A stretch of DNA of 64,000 nucleotides from JACVRW01 sp963825345 (lineage in GTDB: Bacteria > Actinomycetota > Thermoleophilia > Solirubrobacterales > Thermoleophilaceae): contig CAWGSQ010000010.1 in NCBI GenBank assembly GCA_963825345.1, positions 133,573-197,572 on the forward strand. The letters run 5' to 3'. The notes below the pieces were generated by a model that searched no databases, had not been told where the DNA came from, and saw only the letters and a program-made list of their open reading frames with translations. This document shows, piece by piece, positions 17,474 to 26,543 of this stretch (the first letter of the stretch is position 1; every line of letters starts with the position of its first letter). Position numbers and translations under genes: made by a program.

Positions 17474-18562
17474 CTACCCGCTCGCGCGCGCCACAGACAA
17501 AGCCGCCGGCACTTCGCCCTTGCCGAGGAGCGCGTCCACTGCGATCCGCGCCGTGGCCGGACCGGTGGAGATGCCCCAGGGCCCATGGCCGGCCGCGACC
17601 CACAGCCCCTCTTGGCCGGGGATCTCGCCCACCAGCGGCCGCCCGTCGAACGACTGAGGGCGCGCGCACGCCCGCACGCCGACCACCTTCGCTCGGCGCA
17701 GACCCGGCACGAAGCGCTCCCCCGCGCGCCGCAGCATCGGCGCCCAGGGGGGCGCCTCGGGCTGCTCGGCCAGGAACGTCGAGCCCACCGAGACCTGCCC
17801 GTCGGCCGGCACCAGGCTGAAGATCGACGCCGTCCCGCCGGCGCCCACGGCCTCCACCCCCGCCTCCTCGAGCACGTGCCGCGGCGGGCCCTCCATCTCG
17901 AGCTCGGCCACGACTCCCCAGACCGGCACGATCGGCCGCCAGGCGCGAGTGGGGTCGATCACCTCCGGCGTCCACGGGCCCGCGGCCACGAGAACCGCGC
18001 CGGCCGGGCGCCGCACGCCGGCGGCCAGCACGCCTCTGGCACGCGCCCCGATCACCCAGGGCCAGGCGGTCTCACCCTCGTGGAAGCGGGCGCCCGCGGC
18101 GTAGGCGCGCTTTGCGAACGCGCGCGTGGCCGCTGCGGGGTGCACCGGGTAGCCCGTCTCGAGCCTGCAGCCCCATAGCCCGGGCCGCACCGCCGGCTCC
18201 ACGCTGCGCAGCTCGTCGGGTCCCAGAAGGGCCGGCGTCAGCTCCGGGGAGTCCCGCGCCACCTCGGCCACGGACGGCTCGAGGACCGCGCGCTCCCGGG
18301 CCAGCATCAGCACACCGACCGGCTCCTGCGGCAGCTCGAAGTCAGCGAGCTCGCGGTACTGGCCGAGCGTCTCCAGGTGCAGGTCCCTCAGCACGGGGTC
18401 GAAGGGATGCTGGACCGAGCCGGAGTTGCGGCCCGACGCCGCGGCGGCCACCTCCTCGCCCTCGTAGAGATCCACGCGAACACCCGCCTCGGCAAGGAAG
18501 GCTGCCGCCGCGCAGCCCACGATGCCGCCGCCGATGATCGCCACGTCCGCGGGAGCGCTCAC
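17474..18562 (-). CDS. FAD-dependent oxidoreductase of the DAO (glycine/D-amino acid oxidase) family
   Basis: 362 residues. The Rossmann motif VAIIGGGIVGCAAAAFLAEAG starts at residue 6, and the C-terminal FAD motif QSFDGRPLVGEIPGQEGLWVAAGHG is standard for the DadA/ThiO family. GTG at 18562 overlaps the stop of the upstream membrane protein gene (GTGA), so coupled translation is likely. Substrate unknown; candidates are D-amino acids, glycine, sarcosine or proline derivatives. Confidence 0.85.
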   Translation of the reverse strand: MSAPADVAIIGGGIVGCAAAAFLAEAGVRVDLYEGEEVAAAASGRNSGSVQHPFDPVLRDLHLETLGQYRELADFELPQEPVGVLMLARERAVLEPSVAEVARDSPELTPALLGPDELRSVEPAVRPGLWGCRLETGYPVHPAAATRAFAKRAYAAGARFHEGETAWPWVIGARARGVLAAGVRRPAGAVLVAAGPWTPEVIDPTRAWRPIVPVWGVVAELEMEGPPRHVLEEAGVEAVGAGGTASIFSLVPADGQVSVGSTFLAEQPEAPPWAPMLRRAGERFVPGLRRAKVVGVRACARPQSFDGRPLVGEIPGQEGLWVAAGHGPWGISTGPATARIAVDALLGKGEVPAALSVARASG

Positions 18563-20088
18563 TCCCCGCTCGCGTAGTCCACGATCGACTTGTCGATCAG
18601 CCATTCCACGGGCGCCCTGTCGTCTGTGTAGACCTCGCCGCCCTCGAGCGGAGCCGCGAGACCGCGGGCAGCTGCGAGTGCTGTGACCCTGAGCGCCGGC
18701 GGCAGGTCCGGGACCGCCGAACGGATGCGGTCCGCCGACAGCGGCGTCACGCCCGCCACGAGCAGCGTGTTGGTGTCCTCGATCGGATAGCGCATCACGT
18801 GCGGGAGCGCCTCGGCGATCGTCGCGCTCAGCACCTTCTCTACGTCGTCCTGGCCCTCAGGGTGGCCCACGTTCACGATCAGCGTGCCGCCGGGCGCGAG
18901 CCGGTCGCGCACGGTCTCGAAGAACTCGCGCGTCGTGACGTAGAACGGGATGTAGGGCTGGCGGTAGGTGTCCACCGAGATCACGTCGTAGCGTGCATCG
19001 CTTCGGCGCAGGAACGGGCGTGCGTCCTCGTGGTAGAGGTGAAGGCGCGGGTTGTTCATGTCGAAGTACCGGCGCCCGATATCGGACAGCTCCGAGTCGA
19101 TCTCCACCCCATCCACGCGCGTGTCGGGGAAGAACTCCTCGTACGCGCGCGACGTGGTTCCCGCGGCGTTGCCGAGAATCGCGACCCGCTGCGGCGGCCG
19201 GTCGCGGCTCGCGAAGTTCAGGACGAGGTGGCCGTCCCAGTAATCCCCCGTGAGCACCGACGCGGGGCTCCGCGGCTCGCCCGGTCCCACGTCGCACTCC
19301 GCCCGGCACAGCGAGTGGTCCGCCTGGCCCTCGTTCAGCTCGAGCTTCCGCGACCCGTCGTCGTCCTCGATCACGCGCGCGTACTGATACTCGGTCTCGG
19401 CCTCGTGGATCACCCGGCCGCTCCCCTCGGTGTCAGCCTTGAGCGTGCCCACCGGCAGCGCTATCAGCACGGCGATCGCCACCGGCGCGAGCGCCCAGCG
19501 GCGCAGCGGGCGCAGGCCCCAGACGGCCACCACCGCTATGGCGAGCGCGAAGATCAGGAAGGTGCGCCGGGTGCCCACCAGCGGGATCAGAAGTAGGGCC
19601 GAGAGCAGCGTGCCGAGGAGGGAGCCGGCGGTCGAGAGGGCGTAGAGGCGACCGGCCACCGTGCCCGCCTCCTCGACCGAGTGAACCGCAAGCCGGATCG
19701 CCCAGGGGGAGACCGTGCCGAGCAGGAGCACTGGCACGGCCACCAACACGAGCACGGCCAAGAGCGAGCCGACGAACGCGCCGGCGGAGATCTCGTCGAG
19801 CGCATCAACGGCCACGTCGAGCAGCGGGTCCGCCACGAACGGCACGAGTGCGAGCAGCACCGCGGCGAGTAGCGCAACCAGGCAGAGCGCCCGCATGTTC
19901 GGATGGCGGTCGGCCAGCCGCCCGCCGAGCCAGTAGCCGATCGACAGCGCCACGAGGACCGTCCCGATCGTGTTGGCCCAGACGATCGTCGAGGCGCCGA
20001 AGTAGGGAGCGAGCAGCCGCACGGCCGCGATCTCGGCGCCGAGGGAGCCCGTCCCCACCACAAACACGAGGAAGGGCAAAGGAGGCAT
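18559..20088 (-). CDS. Membrane spermidine-synthase-like fused protein
   Basis: 509 residues in two halves. Residues 1 to about 215 hold six to seven hydrophobic segments, as in fused membrane aminopropyltransferase-like proteins. The second half is a SpeE-type methyltransferase fold: AILGNAAGTTSRAYEEFF, VDGVEIDSELSDIGRRYF, FDMNNPRLHLYHEDARPFL and SVDTYRQPYIPFYVTTREFF. The Asp/Tyr set for polyamine binding is not complete enough to call spermidine synthase activity. Start ATG 20088 is preferred over 20118 because GGAG lies five bases before it. First of two coupled genes with the DAO oxidoreductase. Confidence 0.8.
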   Translation of the reverse strand: MPPLPFLVFVVGTGSLGAEIAAVRLLAPYFGASTIVWANTIGTVLVALSIGYWLGGRLADRHPNMRALCLVALLAAVLLALVPFVADPLLDVAVDALDEISAGAFVGSLLAVLVLVAVPVLLLGTVSPWAIRLAVHSVEEAGTVAGRLYALSTAGSLLGTLLSALLLIPLVGTRRTFLIFALAIAVVAVWGLRPLRRWALAPVAIAVLIALPVGTLKADTEGSGRVIHEAETEYQYARVIEDDDGSRKLELNEGQADHSLCRAECDVGPGEPRSPASVLTGDYWDGHLVLNFASRDRPPQRVAILGNAAGTTSRAYEEFFPDTRVDGVEIDSELSDIGRRYFDMNNPRLHLYHEDARPFLRRSDARYDVISVDTYRQPYIPFYVTTREFFETVRDRLAPGGTLIVNVGHPEGQDDVEKVLSATIAEALPHVMRYPIEDTNTLLVAGVTPLSADRIRSAVPDLPPALRVTALAAARGLAAPLEGGEVYTDDRAPVEWLIDKSIVDYASGE

Positions 20089-20131
20089 TGCGCTCCGGAA
20101 TGTAGTGGTCAGCACCATCCGGAGGCCGGGC

Positions 20132-20137
20132 TAGTCT
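20132..20137 (+). promoter_or_regulatory. Probable -10 box (TAGTCT) for bioA
   Basis: TAGTCT ends eight bases before the bioA ATG and no ribosome site is present, the same layout as at bioB. A leaderless transcript is likely. Confidence 0.42.
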
Positions 20138-20145
20138 CGCCTGCG

Positions 20146-21432
20146 ATGGACCTCGCAGCAGCCGACCGCAGCTATCTGTGGCACCCCTTCACGCAGCAGC
20201 GCGGCTGGGCGCAGGAGGACCCGGTGATCATCGAGCGCGGCGAGGGCACCGACCTCGTCGACGTGGACGGCAACCGCTACATCGACGGCGTCTCCTCGCT
20301 CTGGTGCAACGTGCACGGCCACGCGCATCCCCGCATCGACGGTGCGGTGCGCGACCAGCTCTCGAAGGTGTCCCACACCACGATGCTCGGCCTGAGTCAC
20401 CGGCCGGCGATCGAGCTTGCGCAGCGCCTCGTCGGGATCGCACCGGCCGGCCTCACGCGCGTCTTCTACTCCGACTCGGGCTCCACGGCCACCGAGATCG
20501 CCCTCAAGATGGCGTTCCAGTACTGGCGCCAGCGCGGACAGGACCGGCGCAGGTTCGTATCGCTGAAGATGGCCTACCACGGCGACACGATCGGCTCGGT
20601 GTCCGTGGGCGGCATCGACCTCTTCCACTCGATGTACCACCCGCTCCTGTTCGACACGCTCAAGGCCGAGCCGGGCGACGCCGCGGACATGGAGCGCCTG
20701 CTCGCCGCGCATCCGGGCGAGGTGGCCGCGGTGATCATGGAACCGCTCGTGCAGGGCGCGGCCGGGATGCTCACGCACCCGCCGGGCTACCTGCGCGCCG
20801 TGCGCGACCTGTGCGACCGGCACGGCGTGCTCCTGATCCTCGACGAGGTGGCCACGGGCTTCGGCCGCACCGGCACCATGTTCGCGTGCGACCACGAGGG
20901 GGTCGCGCCCGACCTCATGTGCCTGGCCAAGGGCATCACGGGCGGGTACCTGCCGCTGGCCGCCACGCTCGCCAGCGAGGAGATCTACGAGGGCTTCCTC
21001 GGCGAGCACGAGGAGTTCCGCACGTTTTTCCACGGCCACACCTACACGGGCAACCCGCTCGCGTGCGCCGCGGGGATCGCGACGCTCGACGTGTTCCGCG
21101 AAGAGCGCACGCTCGAGCGCCTTCAGGGGAAGATCGCGCTGCTCGGTGAGCTGCTCGAGCCGATCGCCACGCATTCCGCGGTGCGCGAGGTGCGCCGCTG
21201 CGGGTTCATGGTCGGGATCGAGCTGCTCGAGCATCCGCTGCCGGAGCGGATCGGGCACCAGGTCACGCTCGAGGCGCGCCGGCGCGGGGCGATCATCCGC
21301 CCGCTCGGCGACGTGGTGGTGCTGATGCCGCCGCTGGCCATCGCCACGGACGATCTACGCCGCCTCGTGGGCATCACCGCCGAGGCGATCGATGCGGCCA
21401 CAGCTGCCGCAGCGCTGCGCGAAGCGGCCTAG
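20146..21432 (+). CDS. bioA: Adenosylmethionine-8-amino-7-oxononanoate aminotransferase
   Basis: Class III PLP aminotransferase, 428 residues, that converts the BioF product to 7,8-diaminononanoate. LWHPFTQQ and YIDGVSSLWCNVHGH are BioA-specific N-terminal motifs; the PLP Lys is in CLAKGITGGYLPL (Lys262) and the cofactor Asp in ILDEVATGFGRTG (Asp233); FFHGHTYTGNPLACA also matches. It is separated from bioB-F-D by about 7.6 kb of unrelated genes and has its own promoter. The divergent membrane protein starts 57 bases away. Confidence 0.94.
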   Translation: MDLAAADRSYLWHPFTQQRGWAQEDPVIIERGEGTDLVDVDGNRYIDGVSSLWCNVHGHAHPRIDGAVRDQLSKVSHTTMLGLSHRPAIELAQRLVGIAPAGLTRVFYSDSGSTATEIALKMAFQYWRQRGQDRRRFVSLKMAYHGDTIGSVSVGGIDLFHSMYHPLLFDTLKAEPGDAADMERLLAAHPGEVAAVIMEPLVQGAAGMLTHPPGYLRAVRDLCDRHGVLLILDEVATGFGRTGTMFACDHEGVAPDLMCLAKGITGGYLPLAATLASEEIYEGFLGEHEEFRTFFHGHTYTGNPLACAAGIATLDVFREERTLERLQGKIALLGELLEPIATHSAVREVRRCGFMVGIELLEHPLPERIGHQVTLEARRRGAIIRPLGDVVVLMPPLAIATDDLRRLVGITAEAIDAATAAAALREAA

Positions 21433-21488
21433 ACGAACTACCTCAAAGCGGTCATGCCTCACCGGCCTGCTCAGCCGAGTACGCAGGC

Positions 21489-22703
21489 GTGGCACCGAAA
21501 CGACTCCTCTTCGCAGCGACCACCGCCGTCACCACGGTGCTGCTGATCCTCGCCCAGGCCCCCGCCGCGGGCGCGGCGGAACCCACCGAATGGCTTGTCG
21601 GCACCAGCGCCGGCCTTCGCGCGGCCGGCACGACGCCGGGCTCCCAGATCGCGCCGGGCATCCGGGTGGTTCGCGGCGGCAGGGCGACGCTGAGGCAGCT
21701 CCGCCGGCGTCCCGACGTGCGCTGGGTGGAGCCGAACAGGCATTTCAAGCCGAGCTCGCTGGCCGTGCCCACGGATACCTTCTTCAGGCAGCAGTGGGCA
21801 CTCCGCGACGCGCGCGTCCCGGCTGCATGGCGCACGAGCGTGGGCGGCGCGGTCACCGTGGCAGCGCTCGACACCGGGATCGACGCCAGCCACCCTGACC
21901 TCGCGGGAAACCTCTGGACGAACAGGGGCGAGATCCCGGCCAACGGCGTGGACGACGACAGCAACGGGTTCGTGGACGACGTGCACGGCGCGGACATGGT
22001 GAGCGGCGACGGCGATCCAGCCGACGGCCTCGGACACGGCACCGCCGTGGCCGGAGTGATCGGCGGGCGCGGCAACAACCGGGCCGGCGTCAGCGGAGTT
22101 GCATGGCGCGTCCGGCTGATGCCAGTGAAGGTCCTTCCCGACCAGGGCTTCGGCAAAACAGCGACGCTCGATGGCCGGAAACCCTACGCCTCTCGAACGG
22201 GGCCCGCGTGGTGAAATGAGCCTGAACGGCGCGACCGCAGCCTCGCGCTCGAGGAGGCCATCGCTGCCGCCGAGGCCCAGGGAGTGCTCGTGGTGGCATC
22301 GGCCGGCAACGACGGCGCCAACCGCGACAGCGTCCCGTCCTACCCCGCCTCGGTCGCCTCGCCCGCGGTGCTGTCGGTGGCCTCGAGCAACCGCGGCGGC
22401 CGGCTAGGCCTGGGATCGGCGTACGGGGCGAGCAGCGTCGACATCGCCGCGCCCGGCGACAACATCCTCACCACCGATCTGCAGGGCCGCTACGGCACAC
22501 ATTCCGGCACCTCCTTCGCCGCCGCCTACGTCACGGGCGCTGCGGCGCTGCTCGCTTCGGCTCAGCCGGCGGCATCGAGCTCACAGCTGCGCCGCGCGCT
22601 GGTCGCGTCTGCCCGGCACAGTGGTCACTTCGACCAGCGCGTGCCCGGCGGGCAGCTCAACGTGGCCGGTGCGGAAAAGCGCCTCGTGCCGGCGCGGCGC
22701 TAG
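21489..22703 (+). pseudogene. Subtilisin-like serine protease broken by a cluster of small indels
   Basis: Signal peptide (residues 1-29, AGA/A), an I9-like propeptide (WLVGTSAGLRAAG ... VRWVEPN), then the S8 domain: Asp in VAALDTGIDASHPD, His in GHGTAVAGVIGG and Ser in GTHSGTSFAAAYVTG. The frame ends at a TGA at 22212-22214, and the rest of the domain (VVASAGNDGA onward) resumes in the same frame from about 22280. Between about 22165 and 22235 the expected stretch NGARVVNMSLNGADRSLALEEA can be read only by adding single bases at several points. All three catalytic residues survive, so the damage is recent or is sequencing error. Confidence 0.8.
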
Positions 22704-22706
22704 TCT
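22701..22706 (+). promoter_or_regulatory. Probable -10 box (TAGTCT) for the rubredoxin gene
   Basis: TAGTCT overlaps the stop codon of the protease and ends nine bases before the rubredoxin GTG, with no ribosome site. Same hexamer as upstream of bioA. Confidence 0.38.
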
Positions 22707-22715
22707 TCCCGCGCC

Positions 22716-22904
22716 GTGAACGACACCGAGACCGCCACAACCCAGCAGTGGATCTGCACGTCGTGCGGATTCATCTACGACCCGGCCGAGGGCGACCCTG
22801 ACGGCGGCATCCCGCCCGGCACCGCCTTCGATGACATCCCGAACGACTGGTTCTGCCCGGTCTGCGGGGCCCGCAAGAGGGACTTCGAGCTCTACGAGCC
22901 CTGA
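22716..22904 (+). CDS. Rubredoxin
   Basis: 62 residues, a small cytoplasmic electron carrier with one iron held by four cysteines: CTSCG (Cys14, Cys17) and CPVCG (Cys47, Cys50). The WICTSCGFIYDPAEGDPDGGI and DWFCPVCGARK segments are typical. Actinobacterial rubredoxins often serve alkane hydroxylases, but no such gene is present here. The stop lies one base before the Nudix GTG, so they form an operon. Confidence 0.93.
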   Translation: MNDTETATTQQWICTSCGFIYDPAEGDPDGGIPPGTAFDDIPNDWFCPVCGARKRDFELYEP

Positions 22905-22905
22905 G

Positions 22906-23523
22906 GTGGTCGAACCCCCTTCAGGCGAGGAGTTCAATCCCGGTGAGGTCACGGAGGCGCGTCAGGCAGCGTCGCTGATCCTGCTCCGGGACTCGCCCGA
23001 GGGACCCGAGGTCCTGCTCGTCAAGCGCAACCCGGAGCAGCGCTTCATGGGCGGTGCCTGGGTCTTCCCCGGCGGTGCGAATCACGCCGGCGAGGACGCG
23101 GACCACGCCGCCACGGCCGTCCGCGAGCTCGAGGAGGAGGCGGGGGTAGCGCTCGGCGGGGAGGTCGAGCTGGTTCCGTTCTCGCGCTGGATCACGCCCG
23201 AGGAGGTGAAGATCCGCTTCGACACGTGGTTCTTCGCGGCGGAGGCGCCGCCGGGCGTGGAGGCCACACCAGACGGCGCGGAGTGCGTGGACGCCCGCTG
23301 GCTTCGGCCGGCCGCGGCTCTGGCCGCCCACGCGCAGGACGAGCTGGCCCTCGTCTTCCCCACGATCAAGCACCTGGAGCTGCTCTCCGAGCACGATTCG
23401 GTCGAGGCGACGCTGGCGGCGGCGCGCGCCCGCCCGGTGGAGCCCGTGATGCCGAAGGTGGCCGTCGTCGACGGCGCCGCGAAGGTCCTGCTGCCCGGCG
23501 AGCCGGGCTACGAAGACGCCTAG
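22906..23523 (+). CDS. Nudix hydrolase
   Basis: 205 residues from the GTG at 22906. VLLVKRNPEQRFMGGAWVFPGG followed by AVRELEEEAGV is the Nudix box; the spacing between the GG and the RE is a little longer than the classic 23-residue box, as in NUDT7/19-like enzymes. Likely hydrolyses a nucleoside diphosphate derivative such as a CoA ester; the substrate is not resolved. Co-transcribed with rubredoxin. Confidence 0.85.
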   Translation: MVEPPSGEEFNPGEVTEARQAASLILLRDSPEGPEVLLVKRNPEQRFMGGAWVFPGGANHAGEDADHAATAVRELEEEAGVALGGEVELVPFSRWITPEEVKIRFDTWFFAAEAPPGVEATPDGAECVDARWLRPAAALAAHAQDELALVFPTIKHLELLSEHDSVEATLAAARARPVEPVMPKVAVVDGAAKVLLPGEPGYEDA

Positions 23524-23553
23524 CGCCGCAACCACAGTGCCCTTACCTTGTTT

Positions 23554-24327
23554 ATGCGGGTGATGAGGCGTGCATTTCTGATAGCCGGGATCGCGGCAGC
23601 GCTGCTGTCGCTGCTCGGCGCTGCCGCGACGGCGGACACCCTGCTCGGGACCGGCGGGGCCGATCAGCTCCAGGGCACCCCGGGCCCGGACCAGATCTAC
23701 GGCGAGGCCGGCGACGACGTGCTCACGGCCCTCGGCGCCAACGACTACATCGAGGCGGGGCCCGGCAACGACGAGATCGACGCGGGCGGCGGGCTCGACC
23801 TCGCAATTGCCGGCACGGGCGACGACCACGTGGACGGCGGCGTGGGCGACGACGTGGTCTACGCAGGCGCGGGCGACGACGTGGTGCTCGGGGGCGCCGG
23901 CGCCGACACGCTGTTCGGACAGGACGGGAGCGACCAGCTCTTCGGCGGCAACGGCGAGGATCGGCTCTACGCCAGCGGCGGCCAGGACTTCGTGGATGCA
24001 GGCTCCGACGATGACACGGTGTTCGCGGACGGCTCGGGCATAACGATCCTGGGGGCCGGCGGAAACGACACGATCACCGCGATCGGCGGGCCGACCACCG
24101 CCGAGGGCGGGGGCGGCCACGACCGGATCAGGACCGGCACGGGGAACGACCATGTGTCCGGCGGCCCGGGGCGCGACTCGCTCGCCACCGGCGCGGGGAA
24201 CGACCGCATCGAGGCCGCCGACGGCCGCCGAGATCGCGTGCGCTGCGGGCCAGGGACCGATTCCGTCACGGCCGATCGGATCGACGTGTTGAGCGGTTGC
24301 GAGAACGTCACGCGCCCAATCGGGTAG
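23554..24327 (+). CDS. Secreted RTX-type calcium-binding repeat protein
   Basis: 257 residues: a signal peptide (RRAFLIAGIAAALLSLLGAAATA) and then at least nine nonapeptide repeats of the GGxGxDxUx type (for example GEAGDDVLT, GGVGDDVVY, GAGDDVVLG, GGNGEDRLY), which bind Ca2+ and fold as a parallel beta-roll. The C-terminus has a RDRVRCGPGTDSV ... LSGCENV ending with two Cys, a common cap of actinobacterial members. It has a Sec-type signal rather than a type I secretion signal. No catalytic domain is present. Starts TTG 23548 and ATG 23563 are also possible. Confidence 0.85.
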   Translation: MRVMRRAFLIAGIAAALLSLLGAAATADTLLGTGGADQLQGTPGPDQIYGEAGDDVLTALGANDYIEAGPGNDEIDAGGGLDLAIAGTGDDHVDGGVGDDVVYAGAGDDVVLGGAGADTLFGQDGSDQLFGGNGEDRLYASGGQDFVDAGSDDDTVFADGSGITILGAGGNDTITAIGGPTTAEGGGGHDRIRTGTGNDHVSGGPGRDSLATGAGNDRIEAADGRRDRVRCGPGTDSVTADRIDVLSGCENVTRPIG

Positions 24328-24336
24328 AACCCCTAC

Positions 24337-25362
24337 ATGGCAAGCGAGCGGCTGACGGTGGCGGTCACCGGACCCACCGGCGATCTCGGGATTGCGATCG
24401 TCAACGCGCTGGAGCGCTCGCGGGCCGTGAAGAGCATCGTCGGCATGGCGCGCCGGCCGTTCGACCCGGCCGCTGAGAACTGGAAGAAGACGGAGTACCG
24501 CCAGGGGGACGTGAACGACGCTGCAAGCGTCCGCGGGCTCGTGAAGGGCGCCGACGTCGTCGTTCACCTCGCGTTCGCGATCCTCGACGCCAGCGACAAG
24601 ACCCGCGAGCTGAACGTGGATGGCTCGCGGAGGGTGTTCGAGGAGGCGGCGAAAGCGGGCGTGAAGCGCATCTGTTACGCGTCAAGCGTCGCCGCCTACG
24701 GCTTCCACGACGACAACCCGGACTGGCTCACCGAGGAGATCCCGCCACGCGGCTCACCCGAGCATCCTTACTCGCAACAGAAGGCGGAGGTGGAGGGCGT
24801 GCTCGGAGAGGTGCTGCTGCGCCATCCGAGCACGGTGGCCTACGCGTTCCGCCCCTGCATCGTCGCCGGCCCCGAGGCGCGCACGATGCTCGAGGAGATC
24901 CCCTATTACCGCCTCAGCGAGGCGATGCCCGACGCGGTGGCGCGCCTGCTCGGCTCGCTGCCGGTGCTGAAGCCCGTGATCCCGGACCCCGGCGTGCGCT
25001 TCCAGCTCGTGCATGAGGACGATGTGGCCAGTGCCTTCGCCGCGGGCGTGCGCGGGATCGGCGAGCCTGGCCCCTACAACCTCGCGGGTGGCGGCACCCT
25101 CACGATGTCCGATGTGGCCGACGCGCTCGGCTGGTACTCGGTGCCGGTACCGAAGCCGCTGATGGACGCCACGGCCGAGGTGGCCACGCGCCTTCCGTTC
25201 ATGCCCGAGGCGGTTGCCTGGATCCACTCGGTCCGGAAGCCGGTGCTGATGAAGACCGACCGCGCAAAGAAGCTGCTGCGCTGGAAGCCGAAGCACACCG
25301 CGCGCGCCACCCTCAAGGAGATGGCCGACGCTCAGAGGGCCCTGCGGTACAGCTCCGCGTAG
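24337..25362 (+). CDS. NAD-dependent epimerase/dehydratase (extended SDR)
   Basis: 341 residues. The NAD-binding motif TGPTGDLG is at residues 11-18; the active-site Ser lies in CYASSVAAYG and the YxxxK pair in PYSQQKAE. The C-terminal part has NLAGGGTLTMSDVADALG, typical of sugar-nucleotide or steroid-like SDRs. Substrate unknown. Its 3' end overlaps the convergent iron-ADH gene by 31 bases. Confidence 0.85.
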   Translation: MASERLTVAVTGPTGDLGIAIVNALERSRAVKSIVGMARRPFDPAAENWKKTEYRQGDVNDAASVRGLVKGADVVVHLAFAILDASDKTRELNVDGSRRVFEEAAKAGVKRICYASSVAAYGFHDDNPDWLTEEIPPRGSPEHPYSQQKAEVEGVLGEVLLRHPSTVAYAFRPCIVAGPEARTMLEEIPYYRLSEAMPDAVARLLGSLPVLKPVIPDPGVRFQLVHEDDVASAFAAGVRGIGEPGPYNLAGGGTLTMSDVADALGWYSVPVPKPLMDATAEVATRLPFMPEAVAWIHSVRKPVLMKTDRAKKLLRWKPKHTARATLKEMADAQRALRYSSA

Positions 25363-26543
25363 TCCTCCTCGGTCATCTCGCGCGGGTTCAACAGCGTGGT
25401 GCCGTCACCCATCGCGCCCTCCACGAGAGCCGGTATCCCGTCCTCTGGCACACCCACCTGCGATAGCCGCGTGGGAAGCCCGAGCCGGCCGATCAGCTCG
25501 GTGATGTAGTCGGCGAGCGCGTCGCCGATCTCGCGGTCGCTCACGTCGAAGACCTCCCCGATGTCGCGGTAACGGTCCGCGATGTCGGCTGTGCCCTGCG
25601 CGTTGTGGCGGATCACGTGGGGCAGGTGGATCGCGTTCGCCACCCCGTGCGGAACGCCGAAGTGCGCGCCCGCCGGGTGTGACATCGCGTGCACCGAGCC
25701 GAGCGCGATGGTGATTGCGAGGTTGGCGGCGATCAGCATGTTGCCGCGCGCCTCCTCGTCCTGCTCGCCTTGCCCAACGGCGCGCTCGAGGTTGTCCCGG
25801 ATCATCCGTAGAGCGTGCAGGGATCGCGCATCCTGGTGTGCGCTCCAGTCGACCGAGACGTACCCTTCTATCGCGTGGGTCATCGCGTCCATGCCGGTCG
25901 CGGCGGCCACCGACGGCGGCAGGGTGCGGGTGGTGTCCGGGTCGAGGATCGCGAGCCGCGGGAAGAGCGGGAAGTCGGCGATCTCGATCTTCACGTTCTC
26001 CTCAGGCACCTTGATCACGGCGGCCATCGACACCTCGCTGCCGGTGCCCGCGGTCGTCGGGATGCAGGCGAGCGGGGCGAGCTCATGCGGCTTGCCCATG
26101 CCGTCGTCGTCGCGCGGCATCAGGAAGAAGCCCTCCTGCTCGCGCGCGTCGCCGCCATGGGTGAACACCACGTCGGCGACCTTGGCCGTGTCCATCACCG
26201 AGCCGCCGCCCAGTGCCAGGAACGAGTCGGCGCCGGCCTCCTTGGCCGCGGCGGCGCAGCGGTCGCAGACCGCGGTCGAGGAGTCCTGGGGCACGTCGTC
26301 GAAGATGCCCGCCACCTCCAGGCCCCCGTCGACTATCCCGGCCTCCACGCGCTCCACGAGGCCCGTGCCGCGAATCACCTGGTCGGTGACGACGAAGATG
26401 CGGCGCGCGCCCTCCTTCTGGAACTCGAATCCGGTCGACTCGAGCAGGTTGCGCCCGGAGATCACCCGGGTCGTGCCCGCGTACTGGTAGAAGTCCTTGA
26501 ACCCCTTGAGCGGGGTCGGGTCGAGCGCCGAGCCGGCCTCCAT
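25332..26543 (-). CDS. Iron-containing alcohol dehydrogenase
   Basis: 403 residues of the group III ADH family (PF00465). GGGSVMDTAKV binds the NAD(P) pyrophosphate, TTAGTGSEVS follows, and the metal ligands are the Asp and His of GMDAMTHAIEGY plus the His residues of HAMSHPAGAHFGVPHG. Coupled to the SCP2 gene upstream by an ATGA overlap. A 1,2-diol or aldehyde substrate is possible but cannot be decided. Confidence 0.9.
   Translation of the reverse strand: MEAGSALDPTPLKGFKDFYQYAGTTRVISGRNLLESTGFEFQKEGARRIFVVTDQVIRGTGLVERVEAGIVDGGLEVAGIFDDVPQDSSTAVCDRCAAAAKEAGADSFLALGGGSVMDTAKVADVVFTHGGDAREQEGFFLMPRDDDGMGKPHELAPLACIPTTAGTGSEVSMAAVIKVPEENVKIEIADFPLFPRLAILDPDTTRTLPPSVAAATGMDAMTHAIEGYVSVDWSAHQDARSLHALRMIRDNLERAVGQGEQDEEARGNMLIAANLAITIALGSVHAMSHPAGAHFGVPHGVANAIHLPHVIRHNAQGTADIADRYRDIGEVFDVSDREIGDALADYITELIGRLGLPTRLSQVGVPEDGIPALVEGAMGDGTTLLNPREMTEEDYAELYRRAL

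Noticed and set aside
23640..24290. Short tandem DNA repeats that could be read as a CRISPR array.
   Set aside because: They are the coding repeats of RTX nonapeptides in one frame; there are no spacers of uniform length and no cas genes.
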